5,921 nt of DNA, taken from contig CALFIV010000317.1 in the NCBI GenBank assembly GCA_937877295.1, positions 1 to 5,921 of the forward strand, read 5' to 3'. Position numbers and translations under genes: made by a program. The stretch is from an uncultured Clostridia bacterium. Its GTDB lineage: Bacteria; Bacillota_A; Clostridia; Christensenellales; CAG-138. Below are positions 1 through 4,873 of the stretch, one piece after another. Each line of letters opens with the position of its first letter. Within the stretch, counting starts at the first letter, position 1. The notes under the pieces are model-generated. The model saw nothing but the letters and a program-made list of their open reading frames with translations. It was not told the origin of the DNA and did no database searches.

Positions 1-316
1 TGAGGGCAATCCGGTCGACCGTTCGCTGCAGCGCAGCACGTTCGGTTATCTCGCACTGTATCTTTCGATCTTTGTCATCTCCATGCTGTTCCTGGGCCTG
101 CAGTCCGACGCGGACTTTGCAACCAACTTCACCGCCGAGCTCGCCTGCCTCAACAACATCGGCCCGGGCCTCGGCCGCGTCGGCCCGATGGGCAGCTACG
201 GCTTCTATCATCCGGCGCTCAAGATGCTGCTTTCCTTCAACATGCTGACCGGAAGATTAGAGCTCTTCCCGATGATCGTGCTGTTCTCGCCGATGGCATG
301 GAAGAAAAACGGATAA
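1..316 (+). CDS. trkH: TrkH-family potassium uptake protein, C-terminal part (5' end outside window)
   Basis: This is the last 104 residues of the membrane subunit of a Trk/Ktr potassium transporter; the reading frame starts at base 2 and the gene runs off the left edge. Visible in order are a hydrophobic segment (about residues 14-33 of the fragment), the fourth pore loop with the family signature NNIGPGLGRVGP (51-62), and a last hydrophobic helix carrying SFNMLTGRLELFP (78-90), ending in the short basic tail WKKNG. TrkH has four repeated membrane-pore-membrane units whose loops form the K+ filter, so this is most of the fourth unit. The protein normally works with a cytoplasmic TrkA/KtrA nucleotide-binding subunit, which is not in the window. 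The fragment ends at a normal TAA at the position typical for the family, so it shows no sign of decay. The family call is firm; the TrkH rather than KtrB label is the usual one for this signature. Confidence 0.93.
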   Translation, partial: EGNPVDRSLQRSTFGYLALYLSIFVISMLFLGLQSDADFATNFTAELACLNNIGPGLGRVGPMGSYGFYHPALKMLLSFNMLTGRLELFPMIVLFSPMAWKKNG

Positions 317-431
317 ACCTTGTATAACTCCTTTGAAAGTCTTTTCCTCGAGGGGAAGCTGCGGAGTACTACACAATTCTTAAAAGCTTCTCCTCTGTAA
401 ATCAAGCATAGATTTCGGCAAAACGCAATGA

Positions 432-462
432 AAAGCACAGCCGTTAAAAGAAGCTGTGCTTT
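432..462 (-). terminator. Hairpin terminator, probably bidirectional
   Basis: A perfect 10-bp stem (AAAGCACAGC at 432-441 with GCTGTGCTTT at 453-462) encloses an 11-nt loop. Read leftward it ends in four T residues and then CATT; read rightward only three T residues follow. It therefore fits best as the terminator of the leftward lipoprotein operon, with some activity likely for rightward transcription from trkH. The T tracts are short, so the efficiency is uncertain. Confidence 0.6.
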
Positions 463-490
463 GAAATATCCATCATATCGACGTGCGCGT

Positions 491-512
491 GGTCCGCAGG
501 GCCTTGCGGACC
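491..512. repeat. Perfect GC-rich inverted repeat (hairpin), possible core of a dispersed repeat
   Basis: GGTCCGCA (491-498) and TGCGGACC (505-512) pair perfectly around a 6-nt loop. There is no T tract on either side, so it is not a normal terminator. Flanking bases from about 471 to 543 are roughly complementary as well (for example CATCATATC on the left against GAGATGTAATG on the right), which suggests the centre of a longer degenerate palindrome. Whether it recurs in the genome cannot be seen from one copy. Confidence 0.4.
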
Positions 513-557
513 TGATGGCGACGCCAACACCGAGATGTAATGCGCTCCAAAACGATG

Positions 558-586
558 AACGCCCCGTGAAATTGCGGGCGTTTTTT
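558..586 (+). terminator. Intrinsic terminator for rightward transcription
   Basis: AACGCCC (558-564) pairs with GGGCGTT (576-582) and the stem runs into six T residues (581-586). The orientation serves rightward transcripts, and the only rightward gene upstream in the window is trkH, more than 240 nt away. It lies immediately beyond the stop codon of the leftward lipoprotein gene. Read leftward, the T tract is displaced and weak. Confidence 0.6.
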
Positions 587-588
587 GC

Positions 589-1866
589 TTAGTAGCCTTC
601 CCGGAAATCGATTACGCTGCCGTCGATCGCATTGATCACGATGACGGGGAACGGGTCGTCCGGACCGCTCGACGATCCGCCGTGAAACAGATTGTAGCTT
701 TCGGTACCGTCCGATTCGGTCAGCTTGCTGTGTCCGTAAAACACCCATGCGGGGATCAGCAGCCCCGTCGCGCCGTCGCCGTTCTGCTCGCGGATGCGCA
801 TCAGGCACAGCCGGATGTCGTCGATCTGCACCTCTGCTGTTCCGACCTTGCCGCCGAAATCGCCGGTGGTCGCGGCATAGCGGACGCGCACCATCGATTC
901 AAAGCGTTTCATGACGTCCGAAAACGACAGTAGCGCGGCGCTTTCCCGTACGGTTTCTCGGACCTCAATCGGGTTGTCCCAATGCAGCTCAAAGATTCCG
1001 TCGCGGCTTGCGGCAAAGGCGATCCTTTCGTAGCCCCACGGCACGGCGTAGCCCTGCTGATCGCTGAAATCAAGCGCTGCCGTGCTGATATAGGTATCAT
1101 AGCCCTCGGCACGGCGCAGGTAATAGAGCCGGAAAAACTGCGTGCCGGTCACTTCACTTGCAAAGCCGAGCACAAATTCGTCCTCGAGCCCCATTGCGCG
1201 GAAATAGTCATCGCAGTGCTGCCGTGCCATACGGAACGATTCGCTGTCCGTGTCCGCCGGGCGGACCTCGCGTTCAAAATAATTGACTGTTTTGCCTTCC
1301 TCATAGGAATGATACAGCAGCGATTCCAAATCGTTTTCCATAAAGCCCTTGTCCGTTGCCGAGATCCATGCCGAAACAGATTTGTAGCGCGGGTCTGCCG
1401 AGATCTGTGCCGTTGTTTTGTTCGACACGTTCAGATAATAGTACGAACCATCGCCGTATTCACCGTTGACATACGGACGGATCGTTCCGTCAAAGACCGG
1501 CTGATCGGGCAGCGTGTGATCGTAGAGCGTCTCGCCCGGCAGAAAATAATCGACGGTTTTCAGCACAAGCTCTGTCGTAAACCGTGCCTTGCGCACGCGG
1601 ATGATCGGAAGCTTGTTCGAGTCCGGCGTCGAGACCGGCGCATTGACATTGACGGTCAGACGTTCCTCTACCGCCGTCGTCGAATAGGTATAATTCCCGT
1701 CCGGTACGCCGAGCCGTTCTTTCAAAGGGCGCGTGTCGTCCGTTTCGCCGTTCGCCAGTTCGAGCATGGCGTCCATGTTCTTCTGCACCACGACGTCCTC
1801 CTCCGGCGTCGGCACGCAGGCGAGCAGCAGGGTGAGGGACAAAAGAATCACGATGGTTCGCTTCAT
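589..1866 (-). CDS. Secreted lipoprotein, paralogue of the upstream gene; tentatively DUF6034 family
   Basis: The product is 425 residues of unknown function. It opens with a classic lipoprotein signal (MKRTIVILLSLTLLLAC); the lipobox LLAC predicts cleavage before Cys17 and anchoring on the outer face of the membrane. After the cysteine comes VPTPEEDVVVQKN, then a mostly soluble domain with no further membrane helix. Recognisable blocks are NKLPIIRVRKARFT (about 84-97), LLIPAWVFYG and, at the end, INAIDGSVIDF. The last blocks resemble PepSY/YycI-type extracytoplasmic folds, but that is only a motif-level impression. The start is chosen at the ATG at 1864-1866 because GGAGGT lies 4 nt upstream; an upstream in-frame ATG at 1896 would put ten polar residues before the signal peptide. 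It is the second gene of a two-gene leftward operon, 34 nt after its paralogue. The DUF6034 name comes from memory of the CxPTPE start and LPxIxV block. Lipoprotein nature is sure; the family name is not. Confidence 0.8.
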   Translation of the reverse strand: MKRTIVILLSLTLLLACVPTPEEDVVVQKNMDAMLELANGETDDTRPLKERLGVPDGNYTYSTTAVEERLTVNVNAPVSTPDSNKLPIIRVRKARFTTELVLKTVDYFLPGETLYDHTLPDQPVFDGTIRPYVNGEYGDGSYYYLNVSNKTTAQISADPRYKSVSAWISATDKGFMENDLESLLYHSYEEGKTVNYFEREVRPADTDSESFRMARQHCDDYFRAMGLEDEFVLGFASEVTGTQFFRLYYLRRAEGYDTYISTAALDFSDQQGYAVPWGYERIAFAASRDGIFELHWDNPIEVRETVRESAALLSFSDVMKRFESMVRVRYAATTGDFGGKVGTAEVQIDDIRLCLMRIREQNGDGATGLLIPAWVFYGHSKLTESDGTESYNLFHGGSSSGPDDPFPVIVINAIDGSVIDFREGY

Positions 1867-1870
1867 AAAT

Positions 1871-1876
1871 ACCTCC
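1871..1876 (-). promoter_or_regulatory. Ribosome binding site setting the start of the second lipoprotein gene
   Basis: On the minus strand GGAGGT precedes the ATG at 1866 by 4 nt, within the 34-nt gap after the upstream stop codon. It favours this ATG over the in-frame ATG at 1896, which lies inside the last codons of the preceding gene. Confidence 0.75.
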
Positions 1877-1900
1877 GTTTCTTTCAAGCCTTGCACAACG

Positions 1901-3376
1901 TCAATATCCTTTGCTTCTGTCGATCACGGTGCCGTCGACGGCGTTGATCGACAGCATGGAATCATAGACATACGTGGATTCATGGAATTCGATATAGTCC
2001 TCGACCTCGGTGTGCGTGTTGACGCCGTAGAAGTTCCACACCGGCACGAGCAGCGCGCTGTCCCAGACGTTCGGCTCCTGTATGCGCTGCAAGGTCAGTT
2101 CGATGCGGTCGATGTCGTATTGATTCTGCGTCATCGCGCCGTATTTCAGGTCCGGATCGGTGATGTTCATAGCGGCGGCGAATTTTGTATTGACCATATT
2201 GAGATAGATCTCCATGATCTTCTCGAACGGCAGCAGCGCCGCGTTCTCCACCACCGTATCGGTCACTTTCAGCGGAGATTCCCATGAAAAGCCGATGATG
2301 CCCTGCCGGTCGATCATAAACGACATGTTTTCATACTCCCAAAACGGTCCGAACTGATTTTCATGATCGATGCTCATTTGTGTGCTGAACGCTGTCTTGA
2401 CCGAGTCCACCGTGCGCACGCAATGCACCCAGTAGGTCGGATCGTTCGGGTGTTCTTTGAGCTGTTCCGGCGCATACAGCACTCTGCCGACCGTGAAATC
2501 GTTGAAATTGACACGCTGCAAAAACGCGTTGACGTCCGCCTCTGCCTGCTCGGGCGTATAGCCGTCGATTGTGAAATCATCCGGTACGCGGAAGCATTCG
2601 ACATACTGCGGCTGATGTCTGCCGTCACCGTAGTGCAAATACAAAAATGCGCGCTGTGTCGTCTTGAGGTCCGCAGTCGTTACCCCAAACCATGTCTTAC
2701 GGTCCTTTGAAAGCGCCCAAAACCCCAATTCGGTCCTTTCCTTGGTTTCGCCGTTATCGGTATAGCTCATCAACGTCGGCACCATCTCGCCGTAGCAGCG
2801 CACGTCCTCCACGGTTTCCGGCGCATCCGCATAGCTCGCTTTCAGCTGTTCGATCTCCGCCTTGACATGCGCAAGGCTTTCCTCGCCGTGTTCTCGGATA
2901 TATGCCTGCTCGTCCGCGATCTGCTCGGAAAGGTACTTGATGCGGTCGGCAATCTGCGATTTGGAATAGACCTGCTGAATATAGTACATCTCGGTATCGC
3001 CGCAAAGCGCGTTGAACAGCGTCCGCACAACGTCCGGATCGAAACCGATGCGTTCGACGCGCACAATCGGAATCTTATTCGTGTCCGGCACATCGACCTT
3101 GGCGTCGATGTTCAGAATGAAATTTCCCTCCGCAAGCTCGGCATGGTATTGATAGGTTTCGGGAATTTGATAGCGCTCCCGAAGCGACGGCAGCGCAAGC
3201 GCGGTCTGCCCGCCGTTTTGCGCATCGATGCCGACGGTGGATTCATCAGGCAGGGCAGTGCTCTTTGCCATTTCAATCATCGCAGTCGTATCCTTCTGCG
3301 GAACAAAGTCCTCCTCCGGCGTCGGCACGCAGGCGATCAGCGATAAGGACAATAGGATCACTAAAATTCGTTTCAT
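1901..3376 (-). CDS. Secreted lipoprotein with coiled-coil insertion, paralogue of the downstream gene; tentatively DUF6034 family
   Basis: The product is 491 residues of unknown function and the first gene of the leftward pair. The signal peptide MKRILVILLSLSLIAC has lipobox LIAC with the lipidated cysteine at 16, followed by VPTPEEDFVPQKD, nearly the same as in the neighbour. Shared blocks are IPIVRVERIGF (about 102-112), AALLPFEKIM, LLVPVWNFYG and the terminal INAVDGTVIDR (about 477-487). It differs by a longer spacer after the cysteine and by a charged, heptad-like stretch at about 138-182 (QIADRIKYLSEQIADEQ onward), probably a coiled coil that its partner lacks. The ATG at 3374-3376 is chosen because AAGGAGG sits 6 nt upstream; starting at 3394 would add MGRRHS before the signal. 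The phased operator and a promoter candidate lie directly upstream. A role in envelope sensing or assembly is possible but is inference only. Confidence 0.8.
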   Translation of the reverse strand: MKRILVILLSLSLIACVPTPEEDFVPQKDTTAMIEMAKSTALPDESTVGIDAQNGGQTALALPSLRERYQIPETYQYHAELAEGNFILNIDAKVDVPDTNKIPIVRVERIGFDPDVVRTLFNALCGDTEMYYIQQVYSKSQIADRIKYLSEQIADEQAYIREHGEESLAHVKAEIEQLKASYADAPETVEDVRCYGEMVPTLMSYTDNGETKERTELGFWALSKDRKTWFGVTTADLKTTQRAFLYLHYGDGRHQPQYVECFRVPDDFTIDGYTPEQAEADVNAFLQRVNFNDFTVGRVLYAPEQLKEHPNDPTYWVHCVRTVDSVKTAFSTQMSIDHENQFGPFWEYENMSFMIDRQGIIGFSWESPLKVTDTVVENAALLPFEKIMEIYLNMVNTKFAAAMNITDPDLKYGAMTQNQYDIDRIELTLQRIQEPNVWDSALLVPVWNFYGVNTHTEVEDYIEFHESTYVYDSMLSINAVDGTVIDRSKGY

Positions 3377-3382
3377 GGAATG

Positions 3383-3389
3383 CCTCCTT
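3383..3389 (-). promoter_or_regulatory. Ribosome binding site setting the start of the first lipoprotein gene
   Basis: Minus-strand AAGGAGG lies 6 nt before the ATG at 3376. This near-ideal Shine-Dalgarno sequence lies between the alternative in-frame ATG at 3394 and the chosen start, and so excludes the longer form. Confidence 0.8.
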
Positions 3390-3396
3390 CCCATTG

Positions 3397-3425
3397 ATTT
3401 TATGGTAGCAGTGAGATTCGTCCGA
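3397..3425 (-). promoter_or_regulatory. Candidate promoter of the lipoprotein operon (weak -35)
   Basis: On the minus strand TAAAAT (3397-3402) is a reasonable -10 box, 20 nt before the start codon. The hexamer 17 bp upstream, TCGGAC (3420-3425), is a poor -35 match. A weak -35 with ordered repeats directly upstream is the usual layout of an activator-dependent promoter. No transcription start can be proven from sequence. Confidence 0.35.
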
Positions 3426-3466
3426 AATGCGTTCGAAATGCGTTATTTCTGTAACCAAGTTGTAAA
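3417..3466. promoter_or_regulatory. Operator-like array: four half-sites at exact 11-bp spacing (possible fifth, degenerate)
   Basis: On the plus strand TGCGTT (3428), TGCGTT (3439), TGTAAC (3450) and TGTAAA (3461) start exactly 11 bp apart, and TTCGTC (3417) could be a degenerate fifth copy. The first two belong to a perfect tandem 11-mer (CGAAATGCGTT at 3423-3433 and 3434-3444). The last two fit the WalR consensus TGTWAH-N5-TGTWAH at every position. Read on the minus strand they are TTTACA-N5-GTTACA, close to the PhoP box of Bacillus. Direct repeats at one helical turn are the known layout for OmpR/PhoB-family response regulators, which bind head to tail. The array lies between the promoter candidates of the two divergent operons and abuts the weak leftward -35. 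Which regulator binds cannot be told from sequence. Confidence 0.55.
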
Positions 3467-3485
3467 ATCGCGGGGCATCTCCCTC

Positions 3486-3514
3486 TTGTATTTCGTGGCG
3501 CGGCACGATACAAT
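3486..3514 (+). promoter_or_regulatory. Sigma-A type promoter of the HD/loaP operon
   Basis: TTGTAT (3486-3491) and TACAAT (3509-3514) are separated by 17 bp and lie 28 nt before the chosen start codon. Both boxes match the housekeeping consensus at four or five of six positions. The nearest half-site of the phased array ends 19 bp upstream of the -35. Confidence 0.6.
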
Positions 3515-3530
3515 AAAACCATAGAAACCA

Positions 3531-3535
3531 AGGAG
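3531..3535 (+). promoter_or_regulatory. Ribosome binding site deciding the HD gene start
   Basis: AGGAG is 7 nt before the ATG at 3543 but only 1 nt before the in-frame ATG at 3537. The spacing makes 3543 the working start. Confidence 0.75.
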
Positions 3536-3542
3536 AATGCGT

Positions 3543-4106
3543 ATGGATGCAAGGACTTTTCTGGAAATTCTGCATGTGGCGGAACGGCTGAAGGATACGC
3601 CGCGGCATTGTACGACGTCGAAGGGACGCGTCGAGAGCGTCGCCGAGCACAGCTGGCGCATCGCGCTGATGGCGTTTTTGCTGCGCGGAGAGTTTCCGAA
3701 GCTCGATATGGACAAGGTCACGTCGATGTGTTTGATCCATGATCTCGGCGAATGCTTCACGGGCGATATTCCGACGTTCAACAAGACGGATGCCGACGAG
3801 CAGACCGAGGAACAGATGCTTGACGCATGGGTGACCTCGCTGCCCGAGCCGGTGCGCACGGAGATGCAATCGCTGTATGCCGAGATGATCGCGCTCGAAA
3901 CGCCGGAAGCGAAGCTCTACAAGTCGCTCGACAAGCTGGAAGCCGTCATTCAGCACAACGAATCGCCGATCTCCACGTGGCAGCCGAACGAATATGAGCT
4001 GAACAAGACGTATGCTTTCGACATCGTACAGTTCTCCGATTGGCTGGTGACGCTGCGCAGAGAGATTTTGAAGGATACGCTGCAAAAGATCGAGGAAGGG
4101 AAATAA
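3543..4106 (+). CDS. HD-domain phosphohydrolase, YfbR/HDDC2-like 5'-nucleotidase
   Basis: The product is 187 residues, about the size of bacterial YfbR (roughly 200). YfbR-type proteins are cytoplasmic metal-dependent phosphohydrolases that remove phosphate from deoxynucleoside 5'-monophosphates. The metal ligands of the HD fold are all present: His36 in the block VAEHSWRIAL, His66-Asp67 in LIHDLGECFTGDIP, and Asp129 in KSLDKLEAVIQH. The start at 3543 is set by an AGGAG 7 nt upstream; a second ATG two codons earlier has poor spacing. It has its own promoter candidate and is followed after 5 nt by the loaP-like gene, with which it is surely cotranscribed. The fold and likely catalytic competence are well supported. 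The exact substrate is not, because HDDC2-like relatives vary, so no gene symbol is given. The link to an antiterminator gene has no obvious metabolic logic. Confidence 0.87.
   Translation: MDARTFLEILHVAERLKDTPRHCTTSKGRVESVAEHSWRIALMAFLLRGEFPKLDMDKVTSMCLIHDLGECFTGDIPTFNKTDADEQTEEQMLDAWVTSLPEPVRTEMQSLYAEMIALETPEAKLYKSLDKLEAVIQHNESPISTWQPNEYELNKTYAFDIVQFSDWLVTLRREILKDTLQKIEEGK
4092..4100 (+). promoter_or_regulatory. Ribosome binding site for the GTG start of the loaP-like gene
   Basis: The purine run GAGGAAGGG lies within the last codons of the HD gene and ends 11 nt before GTG at 4112. The spacing from AAGGG is on the long side. No better-placed in-frame start exists; the ATG at 4040 would add 24 residues read from HD coding sequence. 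Confidence 0.5.
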
Positions 4107-4111
4107 CGCCG

Positions 4112-4636
4112 GTGGAGAGCTATTGTCTGTTCTGCAAGAGCGGACAGGAGGGGCTTGTGATCGACCTCCTGAACCGAAACGGCTGTGTGGCGTTCTCCCC
4201 GCTTGCGGTGCGCAACAAACCGGGCGAGGGCGGACTCAAACGCACAAAGGCGCGGCTGCTGCCCGGGTATGTGTTCTTCGACGCCGAGGAAGAACCGAAC
4301 TGGGAACGGATTCGACGGTTCTCGGGCGTTCTGAAGGTGCTGCGCTATGAGGACGGCGCATGCGCGCTGCGCGGCGAGGATCTTGTGTTTTTGCAATGGC
4401 TCAAGCGGTACGAAGGCTTGGTCGACGTTTCGCAGGTCGTAAAGGTCGGGTCAAAGATCGCGTTTATCAGCGGCCCTCTTGTCGGCATGGAAGCAAAGGT
4501 TCTGAAGGTCAATAAAGGACGGCGCGCGGTGCAGATCGCGCTCGGCGGCGAGGGAGATTTCTTTCAGAACATCTGGTGCTCCATCGAATACATCGAGAGC
4601 AACGTGGACGTGGATCTGCTGCATCAGCACGGATGA
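4112..4636 (+). CDS. loaP: LoaP-type transcription antiterminator (NusG paralogue)
   Basis: This is a 174-residue two-domain protein of the specialised NusG family. The NGN domain (about 1-100) opens with ESYCLFCKSGQE, like the WYVLFxxTGxE start of LoaP and NusG, and holds the signature LLPGYVFFD (49-57). A KOW domain follows (about 111-145) with KVGSKIAFISGPLVGMEAK. LoaP proteins bind RNA polymerase, recognise an RNA hairpin in the leader of a target operon, and let polymerase read through internal terminators, usually in polysaccharide or natural-product clusters. The GTG start fits because the NGN domain begins at once and the gene then sits 5 nt after the HD gene; an ATG at 4040 would overlap it by 67 nt. 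The unusual tail after KOW (FFQNIWCSIEYIESN, then acidic residues) is somewhat different from the canonical end. No target operon lies within the window. Housekeeping NusG is unlikely, since there is no secE or ribosomal protein context. Confidence 0.82.
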   Translation: MESYCLFCKSGQEGLVIDLLNRNGCVAFSPLAVRNKPGEGGLKRTKARLLPGYVFFDAEEEPNWERIRRFSGVLKVLRYEDGACALRGEDLVFLQWLKRYEGLVDVSQVVKVGSKIAFISGPLVGMEAKVLKVNKGRRAVQIALGGEGDFFQNIWCSIEYIESNVDVDLLHQHG

Positions 4637-4648
4637 AAGATGAATGAT

Positions 4649-4798
4649 GGGGCTGTTAAAAAGTCTGTCATTCTGAGCTTTATAGGCGAAGAATCTCTGA
4701 ACGTAAGATACAAATGCCGAAAAACAAGGCTTTTCGCGCAGAGATCCTTCGAAACAAGTTTCTCAGGATGACGTGGTTCGGACTTTTTAAACAGTCCC
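4649..4798. repeat. Palindromic MITE-like element, 150 bp, with terminal inverted repeats
   Basis: The ends GGGGCTGTTAAAAAGTC (4649-4665) and GACTTTTTAAACAGTCCC (4781-4798) are inverted copies with one substitution and one extra base. Inside, three more pairs nest in order: GTCATTCTGAG (4667-4677) with CTCAGGATGAC (4762-4772), GAAGAATCTCTG (4688-4699) with CAGAGATCCTTC (4739-4750), and a central CGAAAA (4718-4723) with TTTTCG (4731-4736). The whole unit can fold into one long hairpin. It codes for nothing credible and has no transposase. The inner GTCATTCTGAG...GAAGAATCTC type of sequence is familiar from dispersed intergenic repeats of Firmicutes. No clear target duplication flanks it. In the RNA it would form a strong stem just after the loaP stop. 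Confidence 0.7.
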
Positions 4799-4813
4799 TT
4801 TTCTGCTTTTGAC

Positions 4814-4842
4814 TTCCATTTTGAATTGTTTTGCGATATAAT
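4814..4842 (+). promoter_or_regulatory. Promoter of the LysR gene
   Basis: TATAAT (4837-4842) is a perfect -10 box, 32 nt before the start codon. The hexamer 17 bp upstream, TTCCAT (4814-4819), is a weak -35. A better -35-like sequence, TTGACT (4809-4814), is 22 bp away and too far. Confidence 0.5.
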
Positions 4843-4848
4843 CATATC
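4835..4848. promoter_or_regulatory. Short palindrome over the -10 box, candidate autoregulatory operator
   Basis: GATAT (4835-4839) and ATATC (4844-4848) form an inverted repeat with a 4-bp gap that covers the -10 box of the LysR gene; another GATAT follows at 4855. Binding here would block transcription, fitting self-repression, which is common for LysR regulators. AT-rich palindromes also arise by chance, so the call is weak. Confidence 0.25.
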
Positions 4849-4873
4849 AAATCCGATATAGGAGATGATTTGA

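Larger units (their letters stand above)
317..588. other. Gene-free convergent intergenic region with several hairpins
   Basis: No convincing gene lies between the TrkH stop and the stop of the leftward lipoprotein gene. The stretch holds a small GC hairpin (341-358), an overlapping alternative 11-bp stem pairing 350-360 with 385-395 (one G-U pair, 24-nt loop), a terminator-like hairpin at 432-462, a perfect 8-bp stem at 491-512, and a hairpin with a T6 tract at 558-586. The first two stems share bases and so cannot form at the same time. The part from about 471 to 543 is also loosely symmetric around the 491-512 stem, as seen in dispersed palindromic repeats. A 54-codon ORF from the ATG at 429 crosses the hairpins, has no ribosome binding site, and is not believed. 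Confidence 0.6.

Noticed and set aside
429..593. 54-codon rightward ORF in the convergent spacer
   Set aside because: It starts without a Shine-Dalgarno sequence, runs through three hairpins including two terminators, and encodes a basic, low-information peptide.
982..1947. 321-codon rightward ORF antisense to the lipoprotein gene
   Set aside because: It is arginine-rich and without domains, as expected for the antisense frame of a GC-rich gene; the leftward frame has a lipobox, a ribosome binding site and a paralogue.
3417..3466. Naming WalR as the regulator of this region
   Set aside because: The last two half-sites fit WalR, but the first two do not, and the minus-strand reading is equally like a PhoP box. 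Only the regulator class is supported.
3273..4085. 270-codon leftward ORF antisense to the HD gene
   Set aside because: It overlaps an HD protein with all its metal ligands and also crosses the divergent promoter region; no domain and no ribosome binding site of note.
4040..4111. Longer N-terminus of the loaP-like protein from the ATG at 4040
   Set aside because: The extra 24 residues are read from HD coding sequence in another frame and precede an NGN domain that already starts at the GTG at 4112.
4649..4798. Reading the palindrome as an intrinsic terminator of the loaP operon
   Set aside because: No T tract follows the full hairpin directly; CTTTTCTGCTTTTG after the right end is interrupted. 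It might slow polymerase, but the terminator call is not supported.
4624..4845. 73-codon leftward ORF after the loaP-like gene
   Set aside because: It lies across the nested palindrome and owes its length to the repeat; it has no ribosome binding site and no recognisable domain. Similar spurious ORFs are typical of this kind of repeat.
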